Assembly (NCBI GenBank): GCA_031772625.1
Contig: CM062810.1
Span: forward strand, 703,294,519-703,358,518
Reading direction: 5' to 3'
From: Pinus tabuliformis
Lineage: Eukaryota; Streptophyta; Pinopsida; Pinales; Pinaceae
DNA length: 64,000 nucleotides
The first letter of the stretch is position 1; each line of letters opens with the position of its first letter. The notes under the pieces are model-generated. The model saw only the letters and a program-made list of their open reading frames with translations. It was not told the DNA's origin and did no database searches. The position numbers were made by a program, and so were the translations under genes. This document shows, piece by piece, positions 1 to 10,700 of the stretch.

Positions 1-105
1 TTGTGAACTTGACGAAGCAAGGCAAGTTGCTATGAAAATTTAGAAGGGAGGCTCCAAAACAAAGTTAAGGCAAAATTTTGGAGGGTGGTTGTAGTGGCTA
101 CAACA
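1..105 (-). repeat. End of the 3' LTR of G1 (rest lies off the window)
   Basis: This is a direct repeat of 14,980-15,084, ending at the same point. It shares long exact stretches around 'aagggaggctccaaaac' and 'aaggcaaaattttggaggg'. Confidence 0.7.
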
Positions 106-1744
106 CTTGGCAACACACTGGTAGAACTTTAGCTCTCTGAATGGACCTTATTCGTGAAAAGCAAGTCTAACACCTCCAGAAGTATTGTTCAGTTCTCAAC
201 TCCTCTTGGTTTCCATACTAGCTTGATTGTAAGAGGTAGCATTTTCCAAGGTCTTGGTCGATTGACACACATTCTAAGCCAAAGAAACTAAGTTGTTTTG
301 ATTGGGGTTGAGGGGTATATTGGTGCAGAAGCAGTATAGTCGTCAGAGTCTTAGTTTCATCTCTAGTGTTGCTTCGCTGCCAATAGGCCTGGACAATACC
401 CCGACGAAGTCAAATAGGAACACATGCATAGCTTCGCTACCAGCAAGCCTGGTCAGTTCCCTGGTGGAGTTACTTGCATCACCTCTCTATGCAGGAAGCC
501 TTTCTCTTCTTTCGCCTTACTCATTTTTCATTTGAATTTTTCACTTTTCATTTTCTCATTTTTTCAATCGTGCATAACACTTATTCATTTTAGAGGCAGA
601 AGAGGGATCCCAACTTATTGGGAGCAGAAAAGGTTGTTCCAGCAGAGGAGTAGTTTATTATATCTCTGATGTGTCTATTAAGGTTTTCCCCCTCACCTTA
701 CTCTACTTGACTAAGCTGACAAGGGTTAACCCAAAAACATCCGACTATAGTAGGTGACACTAGTTAGTGTGCAAGCATTGTGTTTTCACCAAGGTTCACT
801 TTGAACAATATGTATTTTCCATCGACATATCATGGACTAAAATAACAAGTTCTTCATACAGAGGCAGGATGACAGATAACCAAGTAGTGATAGTTGCACA
901 AGGCCTCTTGTACATTACCCAACTTGTTTCAAGAGTCATACATGGTTTCATGCAAACTATCCTACAAAACGAAACAAGCGAACTAACAAACTACAAAGCA
1001 AAGCAAGAGCAGAAGAAAAAGCGAAAGCAAAGCAAGTAAGAAATCAAGAAAGCAGACAAACAAACAAACAAAGCAAGTAAGTAAACACGCATGCAAGCAA
1101 ACAACTCAAAATCAAACACTACTCCTACTCCTAGGCTAACAGTGCATGGGTCATCTCACGTACTTCCAATGCAGCCACCGGCGCATTGGTTGATCCATGT
1201 TGGTGAAGGCATGGTTCGCGAACAAGATAGCTGCGAGAACCAGTAAGCAAGAAAGATGTAACAGTGAAGACAAACACACTCCGAGCTTACAATTGACCAC
1301 AAAACAAAGATGAGTGAACGTGCATGACATGCATTTTGTGGTGCTACCATGATGTTGTGCTACACTGCGTGCATATGTTGAGTGTATGCATTCTCTTGAC
1401 TATGACATGCAAGCAAACATGAGAAAGGAATACCACTTATGTTGTGCATGTGTGCTTGCTATGTAAGATTCCTCCAACGCATGAGCGATCAAATCTTGTA
1501 GTTCGAGTGGAGGAAGTGAAATCTGGGTGTTTGTTTGATCTTCAATGCAAAGTAGAGTGTGATGAGGAGCCTTGAGTGTTTCAACAATTTCCTTATCGGA
1601 AGTGAAACCAACCTCAGGACAACGAGGGCCTGACATAACCATCAGCTCAGGCTGAAGTGCCTTGAAAATCTATGGGGTTTTGACTTCGTTGAAAGATAGA
1701 TCATTGTAGACCAATGTCTTGGATAGATTAATAACTCTTGAATC
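106..1744 (-). other. Internal region of G1, left part
   Basis: This region lies between the end of the left LTR and the copia insertion. The minus strand at 1,400-1,642 has a short open frame of about 80 residues that matches no family I recognise; I infer it is part of the element's gag-like or accessory region. From 106 to about 1,390 I see no supported gene. The sequence holds short A-rich runs with repeated 'aagcaa' near 970-1,080. No reverse transcriptase, integrase or protease motif was found. Confidence 0.45.
1740..1744. repeat. 5-bp target duplication 'gaatc', left copy
   Basis: The same five bases recur at 6,465-6,469 directly outside the other end of the composite copia insertion. 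A 5-bp duplication is what copia-type integrases make. Confidence 0.75.
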
Positions 1745-2800
1745 TGTAGAAATTTCACTGTAGATTAAATTGATTATGAAATGTACTAAAGCAAAATACT
1801 TAATTCACTTCTACACTCAAACTTGAGGAAGCTTAATCGATTTTGAGCAAGATCAAATAGAACACATATAACTGAGAAGAAGATTCAATCACACATGAAA
1901 CACAAAAAAATACTATGGGGAAAGCCTCAGCTAAAAACCCCGCTATTTGTATTCTCATACAAGTGTAAATATCTCAGGATTACATAAAGTTTTAGCTCTC
2001 AAGCTATCTAGCTCTCAGTACAATCCCTCACTACTGCTCGTAGACATAATAGACAACACATAAGCCTTCCTTTAGTCCTCCAAGCCTCCTATTTCCTTGC
2101 GCAGTTTCTCCTGGGTCCTCTAGCTGCAACCTGTGTGATTCTCACCTCACACTCAACATTGACCTCTGAAATAACTGTGCAATCCTGAAGGAGTGAATTC
2201 CTTCTACATGGATGAGTTTCCTTTATAGGAAAATTCCTCCAACTGATAGTACATTGTCCCTTCCTTTAATCTCAATTGGGTCTTTCCCTGAACTGACATG
2301 CATGAGTTAATTATGAGAGAATATTCAGTTATCTAGAGAACACTAGTTGCATGCATGCATGCATTAATTGACTGAACTCACAATTAGCTCCTCCAACTAT
2401 TTGGAACTAATTTAACTAGACTTAACTTAGTTAACTGAGCTAACTAATTACAACTCAAATACAACTCATCCTTATCTCCTTAATTAAGGGATAACTTCCT
2501 CAATCAAAGGGATAATTGTTGCATGTCTTCACAAAGACTTTGTGTTTGATTTTCTCCAACTAATTAACTCAAGATTAATTGATTAATTATTTTGCAAACA
2601 ACTGCTGAGACCAAATTCGAATTTTAATTCTCAATTTTAATTCAGGGACTAATTAAAATTGGAATCTATCCCGAAATGCTATTTATAACAATGTTATTTT
2701 AGCATTTCTATTTTTTGCTATTTCCAACAGAGTTGGAGTATATCCTGAAATGCTATTTATAGCAATGCTATTTTTAGCATTTCTTGTTGCTATTTCAACA
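1745..2800 (-). repeat. LTR A of C1, 1,056 bp
   Basis: It begins TGTAGAAA and ends TTTCAACA. It is followed by a pyrimidine-rich stretch 'ctccctctcaacaagaaag', the reverse complement of a polypurine tract, so this is the 3' LTR of a minus-strand copy. A minus-strand TATA-like sequence lies near 2,220-2,228. It is similar to LTR C over its whole length. Confidence 0.75.
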
Positions 2801-3992
2801 CTCCCTCTCAACAAGAAAGACATTCAACTCAAACCCGATCTTGAACCTTTGGAATGTTCTGCACGCAACACTTCTCTCAAGTGTTGTTGCTCCAACAACT
2901 CCAGAAACACAAAAAATATCCAACCTGAATCAGAATGATGCCTCTGTCATCAAAGTCTTCGACTGCTATTGCCTTTGTCGACTGAAAACTTTGTGCTTCT
3001 ACTGACTTTGCCTAGTCAGTCCTTCTCTGCGTTCTTTAGTATCTGAGTGCTCTAGCCTCTGTCACTTTGATCTCTGACTGCATCAATCACACTAATTCCT
3101 CCTGTTGTATCCATGTTGCTGCTGGTCCTACCTCCCAGCACTGCATCTGCACTACATCTCCTCTCATCATGTTGCATCGTGCTGCCCACTGCTGCACTGC
3201 AACTCAGTTACTGAGAAGTAAGTAACTGATCTCCCAGTTGGGCTAGAAACACCCTTTGATGCTGAAGCTCCCTCTACCGCTCCATCTACATCTGTCTCTA
3301 CCCACTTAGCTAGTCCTGCTACTCCTCGTCGGGGCTCCCGTAGCAAGGTCTAATCAAAGAGGCTGGGTACCTCAAGGATCCTGCCCCTATTTCAGCCTTC
3401 TTGGGACTATCACTTCACATCGCCCCACCTCACACCTAGATTGTATGGCTGCACGTGATCCCTCTGCCCACTTGGCTCGAAATTTCCCCCTACTGGAGGT
3501 CTCTGCATGAGTGGATGTCTCCACTCAGTATCCTCTCAACATCTCTAATTGTGGCTCCTCCACAATTTTTTGTTACTTTTTCTCGGACCGCATGTTGAGA
3601 GGTAATTTACTCTCCCTCTCAACCACCAAGTCTCTAACCTTTGCCTTGATCCTCAAGGCTTTGCATGCATCTTGAACCTCAAGAGCATACAAGTTCTTGG
3701 CTAGCACACCAATCTATTTCATCTTTCCTACCGTCACGAAATTTTCTGGAAAAAGAGCTAATTTTAAATCAGTGATATCTCCCTCATTCGAACTCCGATT
3801 CAACCAATTTATTTTTTTTGAATTTGGGTCTTTTTCCGCAAGGAATCCAGATCTGCTATTTGTTTTTGAAAATTTTGCACAAAATTTTTTAGATCTTCTC
3901 TGAAAACTCACGGCCCTTTTTTTTTTTTTTTTACTTCGAATTTTCTTCTTCATATATTGTTCTCCGCTTTGATCACCTTTTCACTGATACCA
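2801..3992 (-). other. Shortened internal region of C1, first copy
   Basis: It starts with a polypurine-tract complement and ends with 'actgatacca' (3,983-3,992), the complement of the TGGTATCAGT-type copia primer site, directly before LTR B. No integrase, reverse transcriptase or RNase H motif was recognised in it. The remainder is pyrimidine-rich on the plus strand, with a T-run near 3,918-3,931. The region is far shorter than an autonomous copia interior. Confidence 0.5.
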
Positions 3993-4184
3993 TGTAGACA
4001 TTTCACCGTAGATTAAACTGATTATGCGATGTACTAAAGCAAAATACTTAATCTACTTCTACAATCAAACTTGCATAAGCTTAATCGATTTTGAGCAAGA
4101 TCAAATAGAACACATATAACAAAGAAGAAGAAATCATACACATGAAACACAGAAGAATACTCTGAGGAAAGCCTTAGCTAAAAA
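3993..4184 (-). repeat. LTR B fragment of C1
   Basis: It begins TGTAGACATTTCACCG, directly after a primer-site complement, and follows LTR A for about 190 bases. A short unassigned spacer separates it from LTR C. Confidence 0.65.
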
Positions 4185-4235
4185 TGGAAATTTCTTTTGA
4201 TCAACAGATTATTGTGGCAAATTAATATTCTCAGG

Positions 4236-5202
4236 AAATTTCCCACTGTAGATCAACAGATTATGCAATATACTAAAGCAAAATACAAGATCTACTTCTA
4301 CAACAAACTTGCAGAAGCTTAATCGATTTTGTGTAAGATCAAATAGAACACATATAACTAAGAACGAGAAAGCAATCACACATGAACACAAAAGAATACT
4401 TTGGGGAAAGTGTCAGCTAAAAACCTCGATCTCCGTAATATCATACAAGTGGAAATATGTCCAGATTACACAAAGCTTTAGCTCACAAGCTATCCAGCTC
4501 TTAGTACAATCCTACAATGCTGCTCATAGACTAAATAGACGCAACATATGCCATCCTCCAGTCCTCCAAGCCTCCTATTTCCTTGTGCAATTTCTCTTGG
4601 GGTCCAATGCTGCCACTTGTGTGAATTCGCCTCATCACACACTCATCAAACTCAAAAGTAACTATGCAATCTCCAAGGGATGAATTCCTTCTACATGTAA
4701 GAGATATCCTCCATGGAATATTCCTGCAACTGATAGTACACTGTCCCATCATCTGAACTCAACTAGGTCACTGACTGAACTGACGTGCATGAGTTATTTA
4801 TGAGAGAATATTCAGTTATCTGAAGTGCAGCAATTACATGCATGCATGCATTAACTAACTGAACTCACAATCAGTTCCACGAATTGTTGGAACTAATCTA
4901 ATTGGACTTAACTCAGATAACTGAGCTAACTAATTACAACTCATCCTGATCTCCTTAATCAAGGGATAACTTCCTCAATCAATGGAGAAACTGTTGCATG
5001 TCTTCACATAGACTTCATGTTTGATTTTCTACAACTAATTAAGTCAAGATGAATTAATTAATTATTTTACAAATAGCTGCTAAGATCAAATTCGAATTTT
5101 AATTCTCAATTTTAGTTCAGGGACTAGCTAAAATTGGAATCTATCCCGAAATGCTATTTATAACAGTGCTATTTTTAGCATTTCTTGTTGCTATTTTCAA
5201 CA
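4236..5202 (-). repeat. LTR C of C1, about 967 bp
   Basis: It matches LTR A from a few bases inside the terminus to its exact end (CTATTTTCAACA), then is followed by the same polypurine-tract complement. Confidence 0.7.
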
Positions 5203-5882
5203 CTCCCTCTCAACAAGAAAGGGATTATCAGTCACCCCAATCCTGTCTCTGTGGAACTCGAACTTGCATTTTGACAATGCCTTAGTCAAAATATCTGCAT
5301 CCTGTTCCTTCGTCAAAACATACAGCAATGACATGATCCTCTTCATGACACAGTCTCGAAGATGATGGTACCGGATATCGATGTGCTTGCACCTATCATG
5401 AAAAACTAGATTCTCAAAGAGTTTGATACAATTCTGATTATTACAGTAGGTCACAGTTGGATCCATCCTCTGACCAAACAATCCCACTAGAATCTTCCGC
5501 ATCCAAATGGCCTCGCATGCTACCTGACTAGCAACCATGTATTATGCCTCTGTTGAGCTAAGTGAAACTGACCTCTGTTTCCTACTGTACCAGGAAACTG
5601 CAGCTGAACCAAGGTTGAAGATTCCTCCATAAGTGCTCTTCCAGTCTGATGGACTTCCTACCCAATCTGCATCTGTGAAGCCCTGAAGCTTCACTCCCTT
5701 TGTCTGTCTGTACCACAATCCATACTAAGATGTGCCTCTGAGGTATCTTAGCACATGCTTCGTTGCCTTCCAAAATAGCTTGGTAGGCTGAACCATAGCT
5801 TGACTCAGCTGGTTCACTGCAAAGCATAAGTCTGGTCATGTGTTCACTAGATACATCAGTGAACCCATGAGCTCTGATACCA
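5203..5882 (-). pseudogene. Copia RNase H / end-of-pol remnant
   Basis: The minus strand carries the C-terminal part of a copia polyprotein. Recognisable pieces are the 'ADILTKAL' motif and the 'KHIDIRYHHLRD' motif, both typical of the copia RNase H tail, and further right the end of the reverse-transcriptase region. The upstream part of pol, integrase and gag are absent. The region ends in 'gctctgatacca' (5,871-5,882), a primer-site complement, directly before LTR D. It is a broken fossil, not a functional gene. Confidence 0.7.
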
Positions 5883-5987
5883 TGTAGAATTTCCCACTAT
5901 AGATCAACAGATTATGCAACATACTAAAGCAAAATATAAGATCTACTTCTACAACAAACTTGTGGAAGCTTAATCGATTTTGAGCAA
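5883..5987 (-). repeat. LTR D fragment of C1
   Basis: It begins TGTAGAATTTCCCAC after the primer-site complement and matches the first 105 bases or so of the other LTRs. It then meets the inverted piece. Confidence 0.65.
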
Positions 5988-6464
5988 GGGAACTCATCCA
6001 TGCAGAAGGAATTCACTCCTTCAGGATTACACAGTTATTTCAAAGGCCAGTGTTGTGTGTGAGGTGAGAATCACACGGGTTGCAGTTGGAGGACCCAGGA
6101 GAAACTGCACAAGGAAATAGGAGGCTTGGAGAACTGAAGGAAGGCATATGTGTTGTTTATTCTGTCTATGAGCAGCAACAAGGGATTGTACTAAGAGCTT
6201 GATAGCTCGAGAGCTAAAGCTTTGTGTAATCCTGAGATATTTCCACTCGTATGATAATACAGAAAGCGGGGTTTTTAGCTGAGGCTTTCCCCAGAGTATT
6301 TTTCTGTGTTTCATGTGTGATTGACTCTTCTTCTCTATTATATGTGTTCTATTTGATCTTGCTCAAAATCGATTAAGCTTCTGCAAGTTTGATTATAGAA
6401 GTAGATCAAGTATTTTGCTTTAGTACATTGCATAATCAGTTTAATCTACGGTGAAATTTCTACA
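5988..6464 (+). repeat. Inverted LTR E fragment of C1
   Basis: It is the reverse complement of about the first 480 bases of the LTR (compare 1,745-2,222). It ends in GTGAAATTTCTACA at the outer boundary, just before the second gaatc. Confidence 0.75.
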
Positions 6465-6469
6465 GAATC
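6465..6469. repeat. 5-bp target duplication 'gaatc', right copy
   Basis: It pairs with 1,740-1,744. Confidence 0.75.
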
Positions 6470-7783
6470 AACATCGTGATTGGATGAGGAAGTGAATAGA
6501 TCACGATAAGCAAGATCGGAAAATTCAGGATGTTCGTCGGCATCCCCATGATTTGATGAATCGGGTAGAGGGGTAGATGAGAAGTAAAGATGTTCACCCT
6601 CTGTGATTTCAAGAAATATAGATGACATATTGGATGGATTTTCCGAGGAAGATGTGTCCTCTCCACACTGTAATGACATACTGACATCTGACGTGTCCTA
6701 TGAATGATCGGAAGTAGAAACATTCGGAAATGGGTTTTCACAGGGCAAATCAACAGTGGCAGACTCACAGGGGATGTCAAGATGAAGTAGATGAGGCGCG
6801 GCTGAAAAGGAGTCACCCTTCACCGCAAGTTCTTCTTTAGATTCCCACACACACTCATCATGAATGATGGCGCAGGTTGGCTGCATAACACCAACTCCAT
6901 TGACAACTTGATCCTTGTTCACAACAGGTGAGGAGTCTGGAATGGGAGAACACAAGACAGTATAATCCAGAGGATCAACAAAACGTGAGGATAGAGGTTG
7001 AGGGAACGAGTCCACGTGACAACCAACATGCTTGCAAGCCAAATCTGTGCAAATCTCAAGAGCAGGTGGGGTAGGAGAGTGTGACAGTTCAACAGAGGCA
7101 TGTGCATGATCTCCCACATCACTCCATAGTGGTGGAGCTGTTTGATGAGGTGAAGGCGGTTAGTCACTTGTGAAAATGACTGTGCCTGCCTGTGATTATG
7201 CAGCTCCATCACCGAAGTGTGCTCAGCGGGGTTCAAATATGTAAAGAAGATACTCAAATCTTCCATCAAGAAATTCCCAATCAATATCATCTTCGGGGAA
7301 TCGATATGCAAGATTACAAAAGCGTGTGTGAAACTGTTCAACGGATTCATCGGGTGCTTTTCGTAATTCCATAATTTCTTTGTTGAGTGCTTTATAGTTA
7401 AAGTGATTGAAAGCACAGTCTATCTTTGCGACCAGATGAGCAAGAGAATGAATAGATTTTTCGGGCAGCATGGCACACTAGTGCATTGGGTGCCCTCAAA
7501 GCGTGTAGATGAACAACGCGCAGCTCATGTATTCTTCAAAGAATCCATGTCTTTCGCATGAGCCTACAATGCTGACCGCGTGCCTTACCAAGGCTACGTA
7601 GCCTCCACCATCAAATGTTTTATGAGACAAGTTATCTGAGAGCTTTTTCGAGATGATGAAATCATTTCCATAAGACATACATTGCAGAAGAGCAAATCAG
7701 TAGTGAGACATGATAGATGTGTAGAGATTCAAAACAGATGTGAGGACCCAGCTTGTCATCTGGCCCTCCTTCTAGCGCCAAAA
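6470..7783 (-). pseudogene. Ty3/gypsy gag region of G1
   Basis: The minus strand at 7,223-7,471 reads as a Retrotrans_gag-type segment: KIDCAFNHFNYKALN, then ELRKAPDESVEQFHTRF, then LAYRFPEDDIDWEFLDGRF. Spacing and composition match plant gypsy capsid domains. The part to the left (6,470-7,117) is an acidic, Ser/Pro-rich frame like a gag C-terminal extension. No CCHC knuckle was found. The right end carries the primer-site-like sequence next to the LTR. The reading is interrupted, so I treat it as a fossil. Assignment to gypsy rests on the capsid-like segment only. Confidence 0.6.
7761..7780 (-). promoter_or_regulatory. Primer-binding-site-like sequence of G1
   Basis: The minus strand reads TGGCGCTAGAAGGAGGGCCA, starting three bases after the LTR boundary. 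Its position and TGGCGC start fit a gypsy primer site. I cannot assign the tRNA. Confidence 0.55.
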
Positions 7784-10700
7784 TGTTGACGGTGCTAGAC
7801 CCACAAACATGTCAAGGGGATCTCCCTGGTAAGAAGTCCCAATTAGACCTCAGACCGATGTAGGAGTCCCAGTAGTGGGTCGTAAGGTAATGCCTTGACC
7901 GCGATGTTGCACAGAGGCAAGTAAGATAACTCTGTCAGTAGCAGGGGTGTGACCGCTACAGTGAGTTAAGGAAGGTGAATGAGAGGTTCTAACACATGGG
8001 GGGTGAGATGAGTGCGCCCCTTGGAAAACTGTAGCAGTACACAGCTGGGAAGGGAACACACGAGTGAAGATGCATCACAAGATGGAAAGTAGATTAGTCG
8101 GCAATCCAAAGTGATGGTTAAACCAACAGAACATCTGCAACAAGATTCATATAATCACATATGAAGCAGTTCATACACAACTACATAAGTTAAATAACAT
8201 ACATTGCTGAGCAATCGGAACAGTCCAACTACAATAACAACATATGCATGAAAATGTGCTGGCTCTTATTATATAAAGAAGTGTAAGTCCCAATCATACA
8301 ATACATCCACGTAAACCTGCTAGCCCCAACAGTGGAACGTTACAATCACATCCACCTGCTCCTCCAAAGAGATGAACTAGCTCCATGTATTGGAGAAGCC
8401 AAGGTGCATTACAATATTGTCCAAGCTTTCTCCAAGATAGTCTTATCAAAAGCTTGGCTCACCAAAAGCCTATACAATGAATTATGAGGGACTATTTATA
8501 GGAAAGGGTGGGGTGACCCTTGACATTCCCCTTTGTGACAGTTCATCTACCCTCATGACTCTTCATCTACTCTATGACCATTACATCCAACTATTGACAC
8601 TTGACTTATACTTGACATGACGTTACATTACAATGCACATGTACTCATGTTTGACAACATGGTTTGAGCCAGCCATGCAAGACATCACTGGCACTTGGTC
8701 CATTGTGATGAGACCAACTCTTTGGCATCCTTGTGATGGTGAATGTGGTGAGCTATTGCGAAGCTTGGTCGTCCACAATGGTGTGCATGCACCTCATGGT
8801 GACATCTTGTTGAAGCGAACTCTTGCCTCCGTTGCAACCGGTGCATTGCTTCGGCTCCTTCATCCAACTCGTCTGATAACATGCGCATGGTCTTCTTGTG
8901 TGCAGCTGAACCAACAACACACTGATGCATAGTGTCCGTGTTGATCTTCAAGTGTGTGCTAGTGGTGCTAGTGGTCATGTGCATCAACTTGTCGAAGTAC
9001 ATGTTCAACTCCAGTTGAAATTGCTTCTTGTCTTCGCCTTGTTGAGTGTGCTGAAAGGGTTGGATCGCATGCGTGCACACAATGACATGCATGCTGCTGA
9101 ATCCCTTGCATGTGATCAACAAGACTTCTCACCATGTCTGCTCCGAGCCAGCTGCTGGGATGGATCTTTAACTTGTGCGGGCGCAGTTTCATCTGTGAGT
9201 GCATGTTGTGCCTACTGTTGTTCTTGTTCTTACTGCAACTCATTCGTCTGTTTGTGCAACTTCCTGTTCTTCATTGGGTTGCTGCTTCAACACATGCAAC
9301 TCCTTCTTTGTTCCATTTTCTGTCTTCGTGTGATCTTCATGTTGCGTCATCACCTCCTATCCTGAGTCTCCAAAGTTGCTTTCATAATTAGTGGATTTGC
9401 TTGAGTTTGAAACTTTGTTCTGCCTCTGTGTTGTCAACAACCTTCCTCTTGCATTCATTGCATTCATTGTATTCGTTGCATTTGGTATGCTGCCTTCTGC
9501 TGCTGTTCATGATGCTGCTTGCTATGATGCTGCTGCTGTCATATCTTGATGTCCTTGTCTACGAAAAACTTGATATCTTCATGAGTAGGCAAGCTCATAG
9601 ACATTTGATCGACTGCATCTCCAAGTGTGCTCTGAACGGTGTCTTCAACTCTGCTCTCTTGGAAAACATTGTACCTGCACTATTGAGAGGAAGATGAACA
9701 CTTACAATACTTGGAGACATGGCAACACTCATGGCAAGCAATTTGTTAGTCGAAAACCAAAATGAACTTGAGAATTGACTTGCAACATACCTGTGTGATT
9801 GATCATGAAGGTTGTGCAATTTTGGCCGGGAGGTTGGGAGACTGACTGCCAAGACTGTGTAAGGCACAGTTTGGGCTGCTGGGAGGTTGGCTGATTGCTG
9901 GAACTATGCATTTCATAGTCCATTATGGATGCTGGCTGCTAAAATTGAGCAATGTACAATCTCCGCTGGCAGTGGCTGCAGGCTCAGTGACTGCATTGCG
10001 CAATTTTCTGGGCCAACAGTCACTGTCCCTCAGAAATGCGCAAAACAATCTTGGAGGACAGTGCCTGGGCAGAAATGTGAATTTCTGGAGAGGAAGGCAA
10101 AGCCTTCCCTCTCAGGATTGTGTAATGTTGTCTAGTGAGGCAAAGTCTGGGCCAAGGTTGGCCGGACTCGCCGATGGGCAACTGAAAGTGAATGTGAGTG
10201 TGAATGCATGATGATACCGAGTGTAAGCATAAGTGAATGATCATGCATGCAAACGACGAATGTTAGATTCAGAAAACGGAACAACATGCATGTGGGTGAG
10301 GTGAATTGCCAAATCGACGACGTTCGTGCAAAACAATTTCATGCATGCAACAACAGTGAGACAACAACGAAAATTGAAACTATGTTAGGACAACCTAGTA
10401 TACAAGTAAATGATAACAAACGCTCACTAAAATCAAGCAAACAGTACTCACTCAAGCGCAAACAAAAAAATCGATAGAAATGCAACATAAGGCATGGTAA
10501 GCTGGCTTACCCCAAAACAACTGAGCTGAATGTGCCGACCGCTCCTAGATGTGATGTGGGATGTCAGAGTTGCAAGGTTGATGTGAGGAATGAGCTCTGC
10601 AACATCCGATTGATGAGTTTTGATAACATCAAGGTTGTGACATGCATGCCACAAATATAGGGAAGGCGACACTTGGTGGGAGGTTTATGAAATGATCCTT

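Larger units (their letters stand above)
1745..6464. mobile_element. Rearranged Ty1/copia composite C1 inside G1
   Basis: At least five LTR pieces of one family lie here: 1,745-2,800 (full), 3,993-4,184 (partial), 4,236-5,202 (near full), 5,883-5,987 (partial) and 5,988-6,464 (partial, inverted). The left end begins TGTAGAAATTTCAC. The right end finishes with the reverse complement of the same LTR terminus. Both sides carry the 5-bp repeat gaatc. The direct-orientation pieces have minus-strand primer sites beside them and an RNase H remnant between two of them. The coding part is strongly reduced, so the element is broken. The structure is more than a simple LTR-internal-LTR copy. Confidence 0.7.

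Noticed and set aside
3714-3953. Basic Lys/Arg-rich minus-strand frame of 79 codons
   Set aside because: The basic part is the translation of a T-run, and the rest is degraded interior of the C1 composite.
8633-9391. Several overlapping open frames of 85-146 codons on both strands
   Set aside because: They overlap one another on opposite strands, have Cys/His/Leu-rich compositions caused by 'tgc/catg' word bias, and show no domain. They lie inside the G1 LTR.
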